DNA from: Acidobacteriota bacterium
Lineage (GTDB): Bacteria > Acidobacteriota > UBA890
Reading direction: 5' to 3'
Length of the DNA: 18,095 bases
Assembly (NCBI GenBank): GCA_022563115.1
Contig: JADFNY010000013.1
Span: forward strand, 1-18,095
The translations under genes were made by a program, and so were the position numbers. The notes under the pieces were generated by a model. The model made no database searches. It saw only the letters and a program-made list of their open reading frames with translations, and was not told the DNA's origin. This document shows positions 1-6,477 of the stretch, one piece after another; position 1 is the stretch's first letter, and each line of letters opens with the position of its first letter.

Positions 1-412
1 CGACCAGCGCCGGGTCTTTCTTGCGCCGCACGATCTCCTCGTAGATGGCGCGCGCCGTTCCGGCGGGCAGCATCTCGCCCTTGAGCTCCTGCTCGCCCAT
101 GAACAGCGACAGGTCCGTGAACACCGCCCCCGGGGGGATGGGATAGAGATAGTCGCCTTCGAGGAGGCGGCCGCCGTTGTTGCGGAATTGGTCTTCGATC
201 TCGACGCGGGCAACGCGCCGGCCGCCGTCGACCGTGATCGTCACGTCGGTGCGGACCCGCGCCACGCCCGGATCGTTGACCGGACGATGCGAAACCGGCG
301 CCACCGTCAGGTGCGCGCTGTGGCGCTGCACGGTTGCGCTGCTGTCGCCGACCACCATGGTCAGCAAGGCCAACGCGGCGATGCAGGGGAACAATTGAAA
401 GAGCTTTCTCAC
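1..412 (-). CDS. VIT-domain secreted protein, N-terminal part (cut by window edge)
   Basis: The first 137 codons of a minus-strand gene are present, and the rest lies beyond the left edge. The start is GTG at 412, with GGAGG seven bases upstream. A hydrophobic stretch at about residues 4-25 ending near DSSA looks like a signal peptide. From about residue 33 the sequence matches the vault protein inter-alpha-trypsin (VIT) domain, with an LLEGDYLYPIPPGA segment, FMGEQELKGEML, and the hallmark ARAIYEEIVRRKKDPALV. VIT domains are usually followed by a von Willebrand factor A domain in bacterial surface or sortase-target-like proteins. That part is not visible, so a VWA domain is only expected. 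It lies about 250 bp downstream of the LiaF-like gene on the same strand, with a palindromic repeat between them, so co-transcription is uncertain. The VIT call is strong; the cellular role is unknown. Confidence 0.85.
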   Translation of the reverse strand, partial: MRKLFQLFPCIAALALLTMVVGDSSATVQRHSAHLTVAPVSHRPVNDPGVARVRTDVTITVDGGRRVARVEIEDQFRNNGGRLLEGDYLYPIPPGAVFTDLSLFMGEQELKGEMLPAGTARAIYEEIVRRKKDPALV

Positions 413-561
413 CAGCCCACCTCCGGGTTGCAGGGGATGCGTTTCCTTACCCTTGAGACGCACTACTCCGAAGGACTTGCACACCGGGAACGCGCACCGC
501 CGCCACAGGCCCTGAGGCCCGCGACCCAGCCCACCTCCAATCCCCCACCTGTGCGCAAGCA

Positions 562-596
562 GGCAGCGAAGGCGCCGCAGGCGCCGAGAGGCCGGG
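562..596. repeat. Palindromic intergenic repeat, copy 1
   Basis: This 35-bp block contains ggcgccgcaggcgcc, a near-perfect palindrome. The whole block recurs in inverted orientation at 5304-5338 with one difference, and similarity continues for roughly another 20 bases to the right. It lies between the LiaF-like gene and the VIT gene. The rest of the 413-664 gap shows no convincing gene. A REP-like dispersed element is the simplest reading. Confidence 0.6.
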
Positions 597-664
597 GGTG
601 GGTGGTGGGAGATCAAAAGAAACAGGCGGTCCCAGGCTACTGCGGGCGATCGGCGAAACGGCCC

Positions 665-1414
665 TCAGTCGTCGCCGGAACGCTCGTTGCGGATCTCCAA
701 GCCGCCCATCAGGACGGTGCCGCGGATGAGGATCTCCTTGCCCGGCTCAGGTGTCTGGCGGGTGATGTCTTCGGCGCTCCCCAACAGCGGCAACACCTTG
801 TTGATCACCACCCAGTTCGGCGGAACCAGCACCTCGATGCCTCCCCAAAAGGCGAACGCATCGACGACGGCCAGCTCGGGCCCGAGGTCGGCGTCACGCA
901 AATCGATCGTGCAACCGCCCATGATCGCGGTGACATCGGCCGCCTGAAAGGCGCGCGAGGTCGACTTCCGGACGACCCCTCCGAGAAAGCCGAATGCGGA
1001 GATCGTGCTGTCGCCGGTGACGCTCGGAGCGTCGCCCGGCTGCCCGGGAGAGACACTGCCGCGAGCGGTGGGGACTTCCGGTTCGACCACCGCTCGGTAC
1101 ACCAACCAGGCGCCGGCCCCGATCAGCACGAGCGGCCACCCATCCCAGAAGCTGTACGGAACGATGTCGAAGTCGTACAGCAGTACCCAGGTGCCGGCAA
1201 CGACGAGGAAGCCGCCCACCCCGCGGTTGGTGTTGCCTCTGGGCTGCAGCACCATGGTGAGCCCGATGGCGATGGGAGCAAGGGGCCAGAATCGGATGAC
1301 GTCGCCGAAGTCGACGATTCTCATGTTGTCGAGCAGAAACAGCGCGCCCAGGGCCATGACGAAGAGCCCGACGACCAGGCGGGGGTGCACGAATCCGTCG
1401 CGGTTATGGTTCAT
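665..1414 (-). CDS. LiaF-like membrane protein (DUF5668 N-terminus, LiaF C-terminal domain)
   Basis: A 249-residue protein starts at ATG 1414, with GGGAG seven bases upstream. An upstream in-frame start at 1444 lies within the preceding gene and is less likely. The N-terminal half carries about four hydrophobic helices (roughly residues 11-30, 38-56, 65-84 and 92-108) in the LiaI/LiaF-like pattern, with RFWPLAPIAIGL and DGWPLVLIGAG. The C-terminal half has the soluble LiaF-type segment: VTAIMGGCTIDLRDADL, VVDAFAFWGGIEVLVPPNW, and GTVLMGGLEIRN at the end. In Firmicutes LiaF restrains a cell-envelope-stress two-component system. Outside that group the family is common and its partner is usually unknown, and no sensor kinase is nearby here. 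The gene overlaps the upstream DUF5668 gene by 11 bp, which suggests translational coupling. Confidence 0.85.
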   Translation of the reverse strand: MNHNRDGFVHPRLVVGLFVMALGALFLLDNMRIVDFGDVIRFWPLAPIAIGLTMVLQPRGNTNRGVGGFLVVAGTWVLLYDFDIVPYSFWDGWPLVLIGAGAWLVYRAVVEPEVPTARGSVSPGQPGDAPSVTGDSTISAFGFLGGVVRKSTSRAFQAADVTAIMGGCTIDLRDADLGPELAVVDAFAFWGGIEVLVPPNWVVINKVLPLLGSAEDITRQTPEPGKEILIRGTVLMGGLEIRNERSGDD

Positions 1415-1814
1415 CGGTGGTCTCCCTTCCGGCGTCGACCCCAATTCCCGCGTCGACCTCGACGATCACCTCGCGGGCCGCCTTGCCCGACGATCCTCGG
1501 AGCAAGGAGTCGAAGACGAACGACGCACCGACCGCGATGATCGCCAGGGGCCATGAATCGGAGAAGCCGAGGCCGAAGAGCTCGAGCGTGCTGACCTGCA
1601 GCCAGATGCCGATCAACAGCAGGAAGATGCTGCGCCGGCCAGGGTCGGGCTTGAACAGCTGAACGAGCCCGAGCCAGATGACGAACAGCGGCCACAACCG
1701 CCAAGCCTGCGGCATCGATATCAGATCGGTGCGCTCGAGCAGGAAGATGATACCGACCGCGATCAAGACCACGCCGGGGAAGAGCCCGCCGCCGTGCCGC
1801 CGGTTTCGTGCCAT
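1404..1814 (-). CDS. DUF5668 (LiaI/LiaF-like transmembrane) protein
   Basis: A 136-residue integral membrane protein. The ATG at 1814 is preceded by GGAGGG at six bases, so I prefer it to the in-frame start ten codons earlier. It carries about four hydrophobic helices (roughly residues 11-27, 36-53, 61-77 and 83-102). WRLWPLFVIWLGLVQLF and SWPLAIIAVGASFVFDSLL repeat the RxWPL..I..G pattern of the LiaI-LiaF-like TM region. The tail from about residue 105 is polar and acidic with no recognised domain. Its 3' end overlaps the LiaF-like gene by 11 bp, so the two are probably made together and may interact in the membrane. The 141 bp between it and DUF1499 holds no obvious gene or U-tract terminator, so the genes could share a transcript. 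The function of the family is not established. Confidence 0.85.
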   Translation of the reverse strand: MARNRRHGGGLFPGVVLIAVGIIFLLERTDLISMPQAWRLWPLFVIWLGLVQLFKPDPGRRSIFLLLIGIWLQVSTLELFGLGFSDSWPLAIIAVGASFVFDSLLRGSSGKAAREVIVEVDAGIGVDAGRETTDEP

Positions 1815-1955
1815 CAGCAACCCTCCGGTTGACCTGCTAATCAAGATGCCGACAGCCTACGGCACACTCAAGGAAGCGACAACGGCTGCCGGCGCAACGG
1901 CCCGCTCGGGTGCCGATCGGTCGCCTCTGCCGGCTGATCGGTGGGCGAAACCGCC

Positions 1956-2687
1956 TCAGCGCCCGGTCAAGACGGCCCGAAATCGCCGGATACGATCGGC
2001 GTTCACGCCCATGTCGCCAACGCCGACGCGCGAAATCGAGCGCACGTCGACCACGGCCCCGGCGCCGCGGGGGCGCACCCGCACCACGATGTCGTCGACG
2101 AAGCGGAACACCGACGTCTCGTCCTCGGCCTCGAACGTGTGCGCCGTCGGGTCGCGCTCGACAACGGTCCACCCGAGATCACCGGCGGCATCGAGAGCCG
2201 CCTGATAAGCGTCGAGGACACCCACCGCGAGCTCGATCGGTTGCAGGTCGGCGTATGCCTGCTGCTGCAGGCGAGGAGTCTCGGCGGCGCCATGCGGATA
2301 CGACAGGTCTCGGCCCCGATTGGCGGGGTTCACCGCAACGGCGGAGAAGCTCGGCGGGTCGGCGATGTCCGTGGTGAGGTCGTGGATCGCCGGTGCCCCA
2401 CGGGCGCTGTATGCAAGGGCCCCCAGTAGCACGAGGCATCCTAGGCCGAGTGCAGCGGCCAGCATGCCGGCCGCCCGCGACCCGTGTTCCGTCCCGACGG
2501 AGACGAAGACGCTTACCAGGCCGAGCAACAGCGAGGCACCGCCACCGCCGAGCAAGGCCAAACCGAACACCGCGAGCCCCGCGACCGGCGGCACCCAACG
2601 CAGCCACGCCGCCAGCACGGCGAGCGCGGCGGCGAAAAGGGCCACCAGCACCAGCGGAAGAGCGGCGGCGGTGACCCGGGCGATCAT
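1956..2687 (-). CDS. DUF1499 family membrane protein
   Basis: A 243-residue protein. About three hydrophobic helices lie within the first ~95 residues, followed by a soluble DUF1499 domain from about residue 97. The family signature is clear: AIHDLTTDIADPPSFSAV, then YPHGAAETPRLQQQAYADLQP, then GWTVV, FRFVDDIVVRVRP, and VDVRSISRVGVGDMGVNADR with RIRRF close to the end. The function of DUF1499 is unknown; it is found in many Proteobacteria and relatives and in some plastid-bearing eukaryotes. No strong Shine-Dalgarno precedes the ATG at 2687. Instead the ATG overlaps the TGA of a YceI C-terminal fragment (ATGA), a classic coupled arrangement. This implies the gene was once downstream of an intact yceI-type gene and may now depend on another promoter. 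Confidence 0.85.
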   Translation of the reverse strand: MIARVTAAALPLVLVALFAAALAVLAAWLRWVPPVAGLAVFGLALLGGGGASLLLGLVSVFVSVGTEHGSRAAGMLAAALGLGCLVLLGALAYSARGAPAIHDLTTDIADPPSFSAVAVNPANRGRDLSYPHGAAETPRLQQQAYADLQPIELAVGVLDAYQAALDAAGDLGWTVVERDPTAHTFEAEDETSVFRFVDDIVVRVRPRGAGAVVDVRSISRVGVGDMGVNADRIRRFRAVLTGR

Positions 2688-2836
2688 CGTTGGCGCGGCG
2701 TGTTGGCCTCGATCTGAATCGTGATGTCGATGTCGTCACCGACGATCTGCAGGCCCTCCTGGAGCATGTTCCAGGTCAGGTCAAAGTCGTGCCGGTTGAC
2801 CCGCGCCGTCGCTTCGAACGCCAAAGTCTGGCCGTC
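2684..2836 (-). pseudogene. YceI-family C-terminal fragment (5' part missing)
   Basis: About 50 codons ending at TGA 2684 match the C-terminal beta strands of YceI lipocalin-like periplasmic proteins. LAFEATARVNRHDFDLTWN corresponds to the family pattern [F]EATTTINRKDFGLTWN, and LQIVGDDIDITIQIEA to LVGDEVKITLDVEA. Intact YceI proteins are about 180-200 residues. Here the same frame upstream of about 2836 becomes arginine- and cysteine-rich sequence with no YceI similarity and no signal peptide, so the N-terminal three quarters is gone. The 3' end keeps its ATGA overlap with DUF1499. An alternative explanation is a chimeric assembly join near 2836-2900. The family match is solid for a short piece; loss of function is inferred. 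Confidence 0.7.
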
Positions 2837-2907
2837 GCGCCGCGGATGCGGCCAGCGAGGAGACGTGCGACCGCACCCTGAGGATAACCGGATCGCGCAC
2901 CCGGCAC

Positions 2908-2968
2908 ACGCATCAAGCGGTAGTGGGGGCAATCCCCCGCTACGCATCAAGCGGCAACCCCCTACGCA
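2908..2968. repeat. Short tandem hairpin repeat array
   Basis: The 13-mer acgcatcaagcgg occurs at 2908-2920 and 2942-2954, and a third partial acgca starts at 2964. Between the first two lies an imperfect hairpin, tagtggggg (2921-2929) against cccccgcta (2934-2942) with a caat loop. The third unit has only the ccccct half of that hairpin. There is no spacer diversity and too few units for CRISPR. It sits between the YceI fragment and the PQQ gene. Confidence 0.6.
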
Positions 2969-2990
2969 GAACCCACCGTCGGATCGTTCG

Positions 2991-3019
2991 TTGCTAACCG
3001 CGCCGCGGGAACGTAGAGT
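2991..3019 (+). promoter_or_regulatory. Candidate sigma-70-type promoter for the PQQ dehydrogenase
   Basis: TTGCTA (2991-2996) and TAGAGT (3014-3019) are separated by 17 bases, about 40 bp before the PQQ gene start. The -10 match is modest and the organism's promoter rules are unknown, so this is tentative. Confidence 0.3.
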
Positions 3020-3057
3020 GCGGCTGGTTTCACGCTTCCGCAGGCGGTGAGCGACCC

Positions 3058-5271
3058 ATGCGCAGTGCCGAGACAGTCCGGCGAGTACCGAATTCAGCAG
3101 CCCTTGCGGCAGCGATCGGCCTGGTTGCCCTATCGGCATGGCAGCTTCTCCCCGACGCCGCCGGCTCACAAGCGACCGAGGGGGCCTCTTACACCGAGAC
3201 GCAGGCACGGGCAGGCGAGGCCGCCTACCAGCGCTACTGCGCCGCTTGCCATCGAGCCGACCTGAGCGGATCGCAAGCCGGCCCAGCGCTCGTTGGGCCC
3301 GAATTCATGAGCGGATGGGCCACCCGGTCGGTGGGCGAGCTGTTGGAGCTGACCGGTGCGACGATGCCGCCGGCGGGTGCCGGGATCCTCAGCCGGAGCG
3401 GCATCGCCAACGTCATCGCCTACGTCCTGGAAGCCAACGGGGTCCCCGCCGGAGGGCGGCCGCTGGGCGCCGCCGATACCTCGATGATCGGTGCCGGCGA
3501 GCGGCTTGAAGCGGAGACAGCGCCGGCGGACGACAGCGCCGACCGCGAGGCCGGGCTCAGAGCCGGATGGGCGGCGCGTCCCGATCCGGATGCCCCCCCG
3601 GGGCCGCGCACCTCGCCGGGCGAAACCGACCTACTGCACGAAGTCGAGGATTTCACCCCGGTCACCGATGCCATGCTTGCCGACCCCGACCGCGGGGACT
3701 GGCTCTCGTACCGCCGCACCTACGACGGCTGGGGCTACAGCCCTCTCGATCACATCGACCGGGCCAACGTCGAGAACCTCGAATTCGCTTGGGCCTGGGC
3801 CATGGACGACGGCTTCAACCAGCCGACCCCGATGGTCTACGACGGCACCATGTATCTCGCCAACCCGGGCAATGTCGTCCAAGCACTCGACGCGGCCACC
3901 GGTACGTTGCTGTGGGAGTTTCGGCGGGAGTTTGCGGAGGACTATCTGCCCGGCGGCTTCAACCAGATGCGTAATCTGGCGATCTGGGGCGACAAGGTTT
4001 TTCTGGCGACCAAGGACGCCTACCTGCTCGCCCTCGATGCGCGCACCGGTGCGCTGGTGTGGGAAACCCAGATCGCCAGCTACCGCAAGGGCTACACCAA
4101 CGTCGCCGGCCCCCTGGTCGTCAAGGGAAAGGTGATCAACGGCATCAACGGCTGCGGTCGGTTCTTCGAGGACAGTTGCTTTATTACCGCCCACGACGCC
4201 GAGAGCGGCGAGGAGCTGTGGCGGACGTTCACGGTTGCCGATGGGGAACTCGGCGACGCCACCTGGGGCGGGCTCGAGTGGGAGCTGCGCGGCGGTGTCG
4301 ACGTGTGGATCACCGGGAGCTACGACCCCGAGCTCGACCTCACCTACTGGGGCACCGCACAGGCCAAACCGTGGGTCGCCGCCAGCCGCCGGCTAACGGC
4401 GAACGACGCCACGCTCTACGCCAACTCCACCCTCGCCCTCGACCCGGACAGCGGCGAGATCGTCTGGTACCGGCAGCACGTTCCCGGCGAGACGCTCGAC
4501 CTCGACGAGGCTTTTGAGCAGGTGCTGGTCGACGTCGACGGCGAAAAGTTGCTGTTCACCATCGGCAAGCACGGCATCCTCTGGAAGCTCGATCGAACCA
4601 CCGGGACGTTTCGGGGGTTGAAGCAAACCGTCTACCAGAACGTTTTCGACGAGGTCGATCCGCTGACCGGCTCGGTGAGATACCGGCAAGACATCCTCGA
4701 CGCGATCGTCGGCGAGTGGATCGCCGTTTGCCCGAGCACGGCGGGCGGGCACAACTGGCCCGCCATGGCCTACAGCCCGGAAGCGACGGCGCTGATCATT
4801 CCCCTGAGTCAGAGCTGCCTGGAGATCTCGGGCCGGCCGCTGGCCCTGGAGCGGGGCTCCGGCGGGACGGGGGGCGACCGCCGATGGACCGAGATGCCCG
4901 GCACCGACGGCAACCTCGGGAAGCTCGCCGCCTACGACGTCGACACGCTCGAGGAGATCTGGAGCATCGAGCAGCGAGCGTCGTTTCTCACCGCGGTTCT
5001 CACCACCGCCGGGGGCCTCGCCTTCGCCGGCGACGTCGATCGGTACTTCCGCGCCTACGACGTGCACACGGGTGACGTTCTCTGGGAAACCCGCCTCGGC
5101 ACGTCGGTCCAGGGGTTCCCCGTCACCTACACGGTCGACGGTGAGCAATACGTCGCGGTCTCGGCCGGCGTCGGCGGCGGAAGCCCGCGCACCGTGCCGC
5201 GGCTGCTATCGCCCGAGCTCCGCCACCCGCGCGGCGGCAACGCGTTGTACGTCTTCAAGCTTGGACGCTGA
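3058..5271 (+). CDS. PQQ-dependent dehydrogenase with N-terminal cytochrome c domain
   Basis: A 737-residue periplasmic quinohaemoprotein. A hydrophobic segment at about residues 12-32 is a signal peptide or anchor. A class I cytochrome c domain follows, with CAACH at 61-65 and a likely distal Met at 103 in TMPPAGAGILS. After an acidic, proline-rich linker (about 135-210) an eight-bladed PQQ beta-propeller begins at DWLSYRRTYDGWGYSPL. Blade repeats include QALDAATGTLLWEF, LALDARTGALVWE, TAHDAESGEELWR, LALDPDSGEIVWY, and AYDVHTGDVLWET near the end. The enzyme should oxidise an alcohol or similar substrate and pass electrons through haem c; the substrate cannot be read. Many quinohaemoprotein alcohol dehydrogenases carry the cytochrome at the C-terminus, so the N-terminal position is notable. 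Cys366 and Cys374 (GCGRFFEDSC) could form a disulfide. The start codon lacks a strong ribosome site. Confidence 0.92.
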   Translation: MRSAETVRRVPNSAALAAAIGLVALSAWQLLPDAAGSQATEGASYTETQARAGEAAYQRYCAACHRADLSGSQAGPALVGPEFMSGWATRSVGELLELTGATMPPAGAGILSRSGIANVIAYVLEANGVPAGGRPLGAADTSMIGAGERLEAETAPADDSADREAGLRAGWAARPDPDAPPGPRTSPGETDLLHEVEDFTPVTDAMLADPDRGDWLSYRRTYDGWGYSPLDHIDRANVENLEFAWAWAMDDGFNQPTPMVYDGTMYLANPGNVVQALDAATGTLLWEFRREFAEDYLPGGFNQMRNLAIWGDKVFLATKDAYLLALDARTGALVWETQIASYRKGYTNVAGPLVVKGKVINGINGCGRFFEDSCFITAHDAESGEELWRTFTVADGELGDATWGGLEWELRGGVDVWITGSYDPELDLTYWGTAQAKPWVAASRRLTANDATLYANSTLALDPDSGEIVWYRQHVPGETLDLDEAFEQVLVDVDGEKLLFTIGKHGILWKLDRTTGTFRGLKQTVYQNVFDEVDPLTGSVRYRQDILDAIVGEWIAVCPSTAGGHNWPAMAYSPEATALIIPLSQSCLEISGRPLALERGSGGTGGDRRWTEMPGTDGNLGKLAAYDVDTLEEIWSIEQRASFLTAVLTTAGGLAFAGDVDRYFRAYDVHTGDVLWETRLGTSVQGFPVTYTVDGEQYVAVSAGVGGGSPRTVPRLLSPELRHPRGGNALYVFKLGR

Positions 5272-5303
5272 TCCATTCTTTTTTCGATTGCCACCGCTCA
5301 CCT

Positions 5304-5338
5304 CCCGGCCTCTCGGCGCCTACGGCGCCTTCGCTGCC
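5304..5338. repeat. Palindromic intergenic repeat, copy 2 (inverted)
   Basis: This is the reverse complement of 562-596 with one mismatch in 35 bases (ggcgcctacggcgcc at the centre). It begins about 30 bp after the PQQ gene stop. It could form a stable RNA hairpin, but no T-tract follows, so it is not a typical intrinsic terminator. Confidence 0.6.
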
Positions 5339-5677
5339 CGCTTTGCTCATAGGTGGCAGATTGGCGGCGGTCCATTCCGGCGTCGGACCGGGGCCGGTGA
5401 CGACGCGGAGCTTCTGAACCGTTGGATGAGGCAGCTGTGTCGCTCGTCGGTTCGGAGCGCGGCATCAAGTTTCTGGACGGTAGTGGGGAGGTTGGCGGGG
5501 GGATTGTTGATCAAGTGGCCGAATTGAGCGCAGTCGCATGCGCGCTCTTAGCGGCAGGGAAACGGCCGCCGTGAGGCAGAAGGTTCGTCAAGCAGTTAGT
5601 TCTTTGTATTCAAGGGTCTCCGACGCAGGTGCGGGAGAAAACATTGCCGGGTTAGCGTAGCTCTTGCGCTCGTCGAA
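5339..5677. other. Intergenic stretch without a supported gene
   Basis: Between the palindromic repeat and the NYN gene I see no convincing coding sequence, RNA gene or terminator. An open plus-strand frame runs to about 5527 but begins inside the PQQ gene and has no recognisable similarity. Base composition becomes visibly more AT-rich from about 5560 onward, in keeping with the NYN gene. That may mark the left edge of an acquired segment. Confidence 0.5.
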
Positions 5678-6283
5678 TCACCGGTCTGCGATATGGACAC
5701 CTGAAAAGAATGTCGCGTCCTTCGTCGCCGTGTAGTTGCATGCCGTCTTTAGCGCTGTGCTCTCGATAGGCGGCACGCAAACGTAGACAACCTTCTTGCC
5801 GAGCATCCGAACTCGTTCACATGCTCCAGCGAGGTCGCCGTCTGAGCTGTTTAGGTAGGCCCAGTCGAACTTGCTGAGAGAGGCGTGATAAACAAGGTCG
5901 GCGGCGATGTGTACGTCCACGCCCTTCTCTGTGACTTTCGCGAACTCATACTTGCACTCAGGGCAGACGATGCCTTGTCTTTTTTTGCCGCATTTCTTGC
6001 ACTCGAAGAAATTATCCTGCATGTATCCCAGTTTGAGTTTAACCCCAGCCTTTCGAAGATTCGCCCAATAACGCTGTTGTGACGCGTACAACTTTGGAAC
6101 CGCCGCCTGATCAAGCGGCGCAGCATAATATCGAATCTCGACTAGTTCGCGGCCCATTAGCAGCATCTGCGCCAGCCTGCGAAAATCAATGTGATACATG
6201 GACAGGCCGATTCTCCGGAGGCTGTGGAAGAAGTTCGAACTGTCAACGTAGACCATCCCCTTGGGGTTCTTGGTATCAGCCAT
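5678..6283 (-). CDS. NYN-domain (PIN-like) nuclease with inserted zinc ribbon
   Basis: A 201-residue protein from ATG 6283; a TTG at 6286 sits at better distance (8 bases) from GAGGAG and is the alternative start. It matches the NYN/LabA-type fold of PIN-like Mg2+-dependent RNases. MVYVDSSNFFHSLRRIG carries the first acidic residue (D14), EKGVDVHIAADLVYHA the second (D123), and WAYLNSSDGDLAGACERVR the last pair (D148, D150). Between the strands at about 92-112 lie CKKC and CPEC, a four-cysteine zinc ribbon set into the nuclease domain. RNA cleavage or binding is the family expectation; the target is unknown. The gene is clearly more AT-rich and lysine-rich than its neighbours and is flanked by gene debris, suggesting horizontal arrival. 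A terminator hairpin directly precedes its ribosome site. No antitoxin or partner gene is visible, so a toxin or defence role is only a possibility. Confidence 0.85.
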   Translation of the reverse strand: MADTKNPKGMVYVDSSNFFHSLRRIGLSMYHIDFRRLAQMLLMGRELVEIRYYAAPLDQAAVPKLYASQQRYWANLRKAGVKLKLGYMQDNFFECKKCGKKRQGIVCPECKYEFAKVTEKGVDVHIAADLVYHASLSKFDWAYLNSSDGDLAGACERVRMLGKKVVYVCVPPIESTALKTACNYTATKDATFFSGVHIADR

Positions 6284-6300
6284 CAACCAGTGTTCTCCTC

Positions 6301-6330
6301 AAAAAAAAGAACCCCGCCACGAGGGCGGGG
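6301..6330 (-). terminator. Intrinsic terminator/attenuator hairpin before the NYN gene
   Basis: On the minus strand CCCCGCC (6330-6324) pairs with GGCGGGG (6318-6312) around a five-base loop. TTC and eight Ts follow (6308-6301), and then GAGGAG, the NYN ribosome site, immediately. A second six-base-pair hairpin (cccacg 6337-6342 with cgtggg 6357-6362) lies just upstream. The structure is a good intrinsic terminator. It could attenuate the NYN gene, or it could block read-through from upstream. Confidence 0.75.
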
Positions 6331-6477
6331 CCTTCGCCCACGGTCGGTCTCTCGAACGTGGGGAGTTCTACGAACTGTAAGCGTATATACGAGAGTATCA
6401 CCGATCAACCCCGTAGAGTCACGGCTTCACGTGTCAAGCGGTAAGCGCGTTGTACTCAAGATTCTCGGGCTCCACAC

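Noticed and set aside
188..1540. Long plus-strand open frame opposite the LiaF-like and DUF5668 genes
   Set aside because: It is antisense to well-supported genes, rich in Arg/His/Pro as expected from GC-rich shadow frames, and has no domain.
2908..2968. Possible CRISPR array
   Set aside because: Only two and a half units, a hairpin in place of variable spacers, and no cas genes.
5072..5527. Plus-strand frame after the PQQ gene
   Set aside because: It begins inside the PQQ gene in another frame, crosses the palindromic repeat, and its tail shows no family I recognise.
5678..6283. NYN gene as part of a toxin-antitoxin or complete defence system
   Set aside because: No partner gene stands beside it; the neighbours are a PQQ dehydrogenase and broken genes. 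Kept only as a possibility.
5580..6460. Integron cassette with attC sites around the NYN gene
   Set aside because: GTT-starting motifs near 5596, 5650 and 6450 do not fit GTTRRRY, and no paired core sites or integrase are visible.
6330..6470. tRNA gene as an insertion site at the right edge of the AT-rich segment
   Set aside because: I could not fold a cloverleaf or find a T-loop; only the hairpins described are supported.
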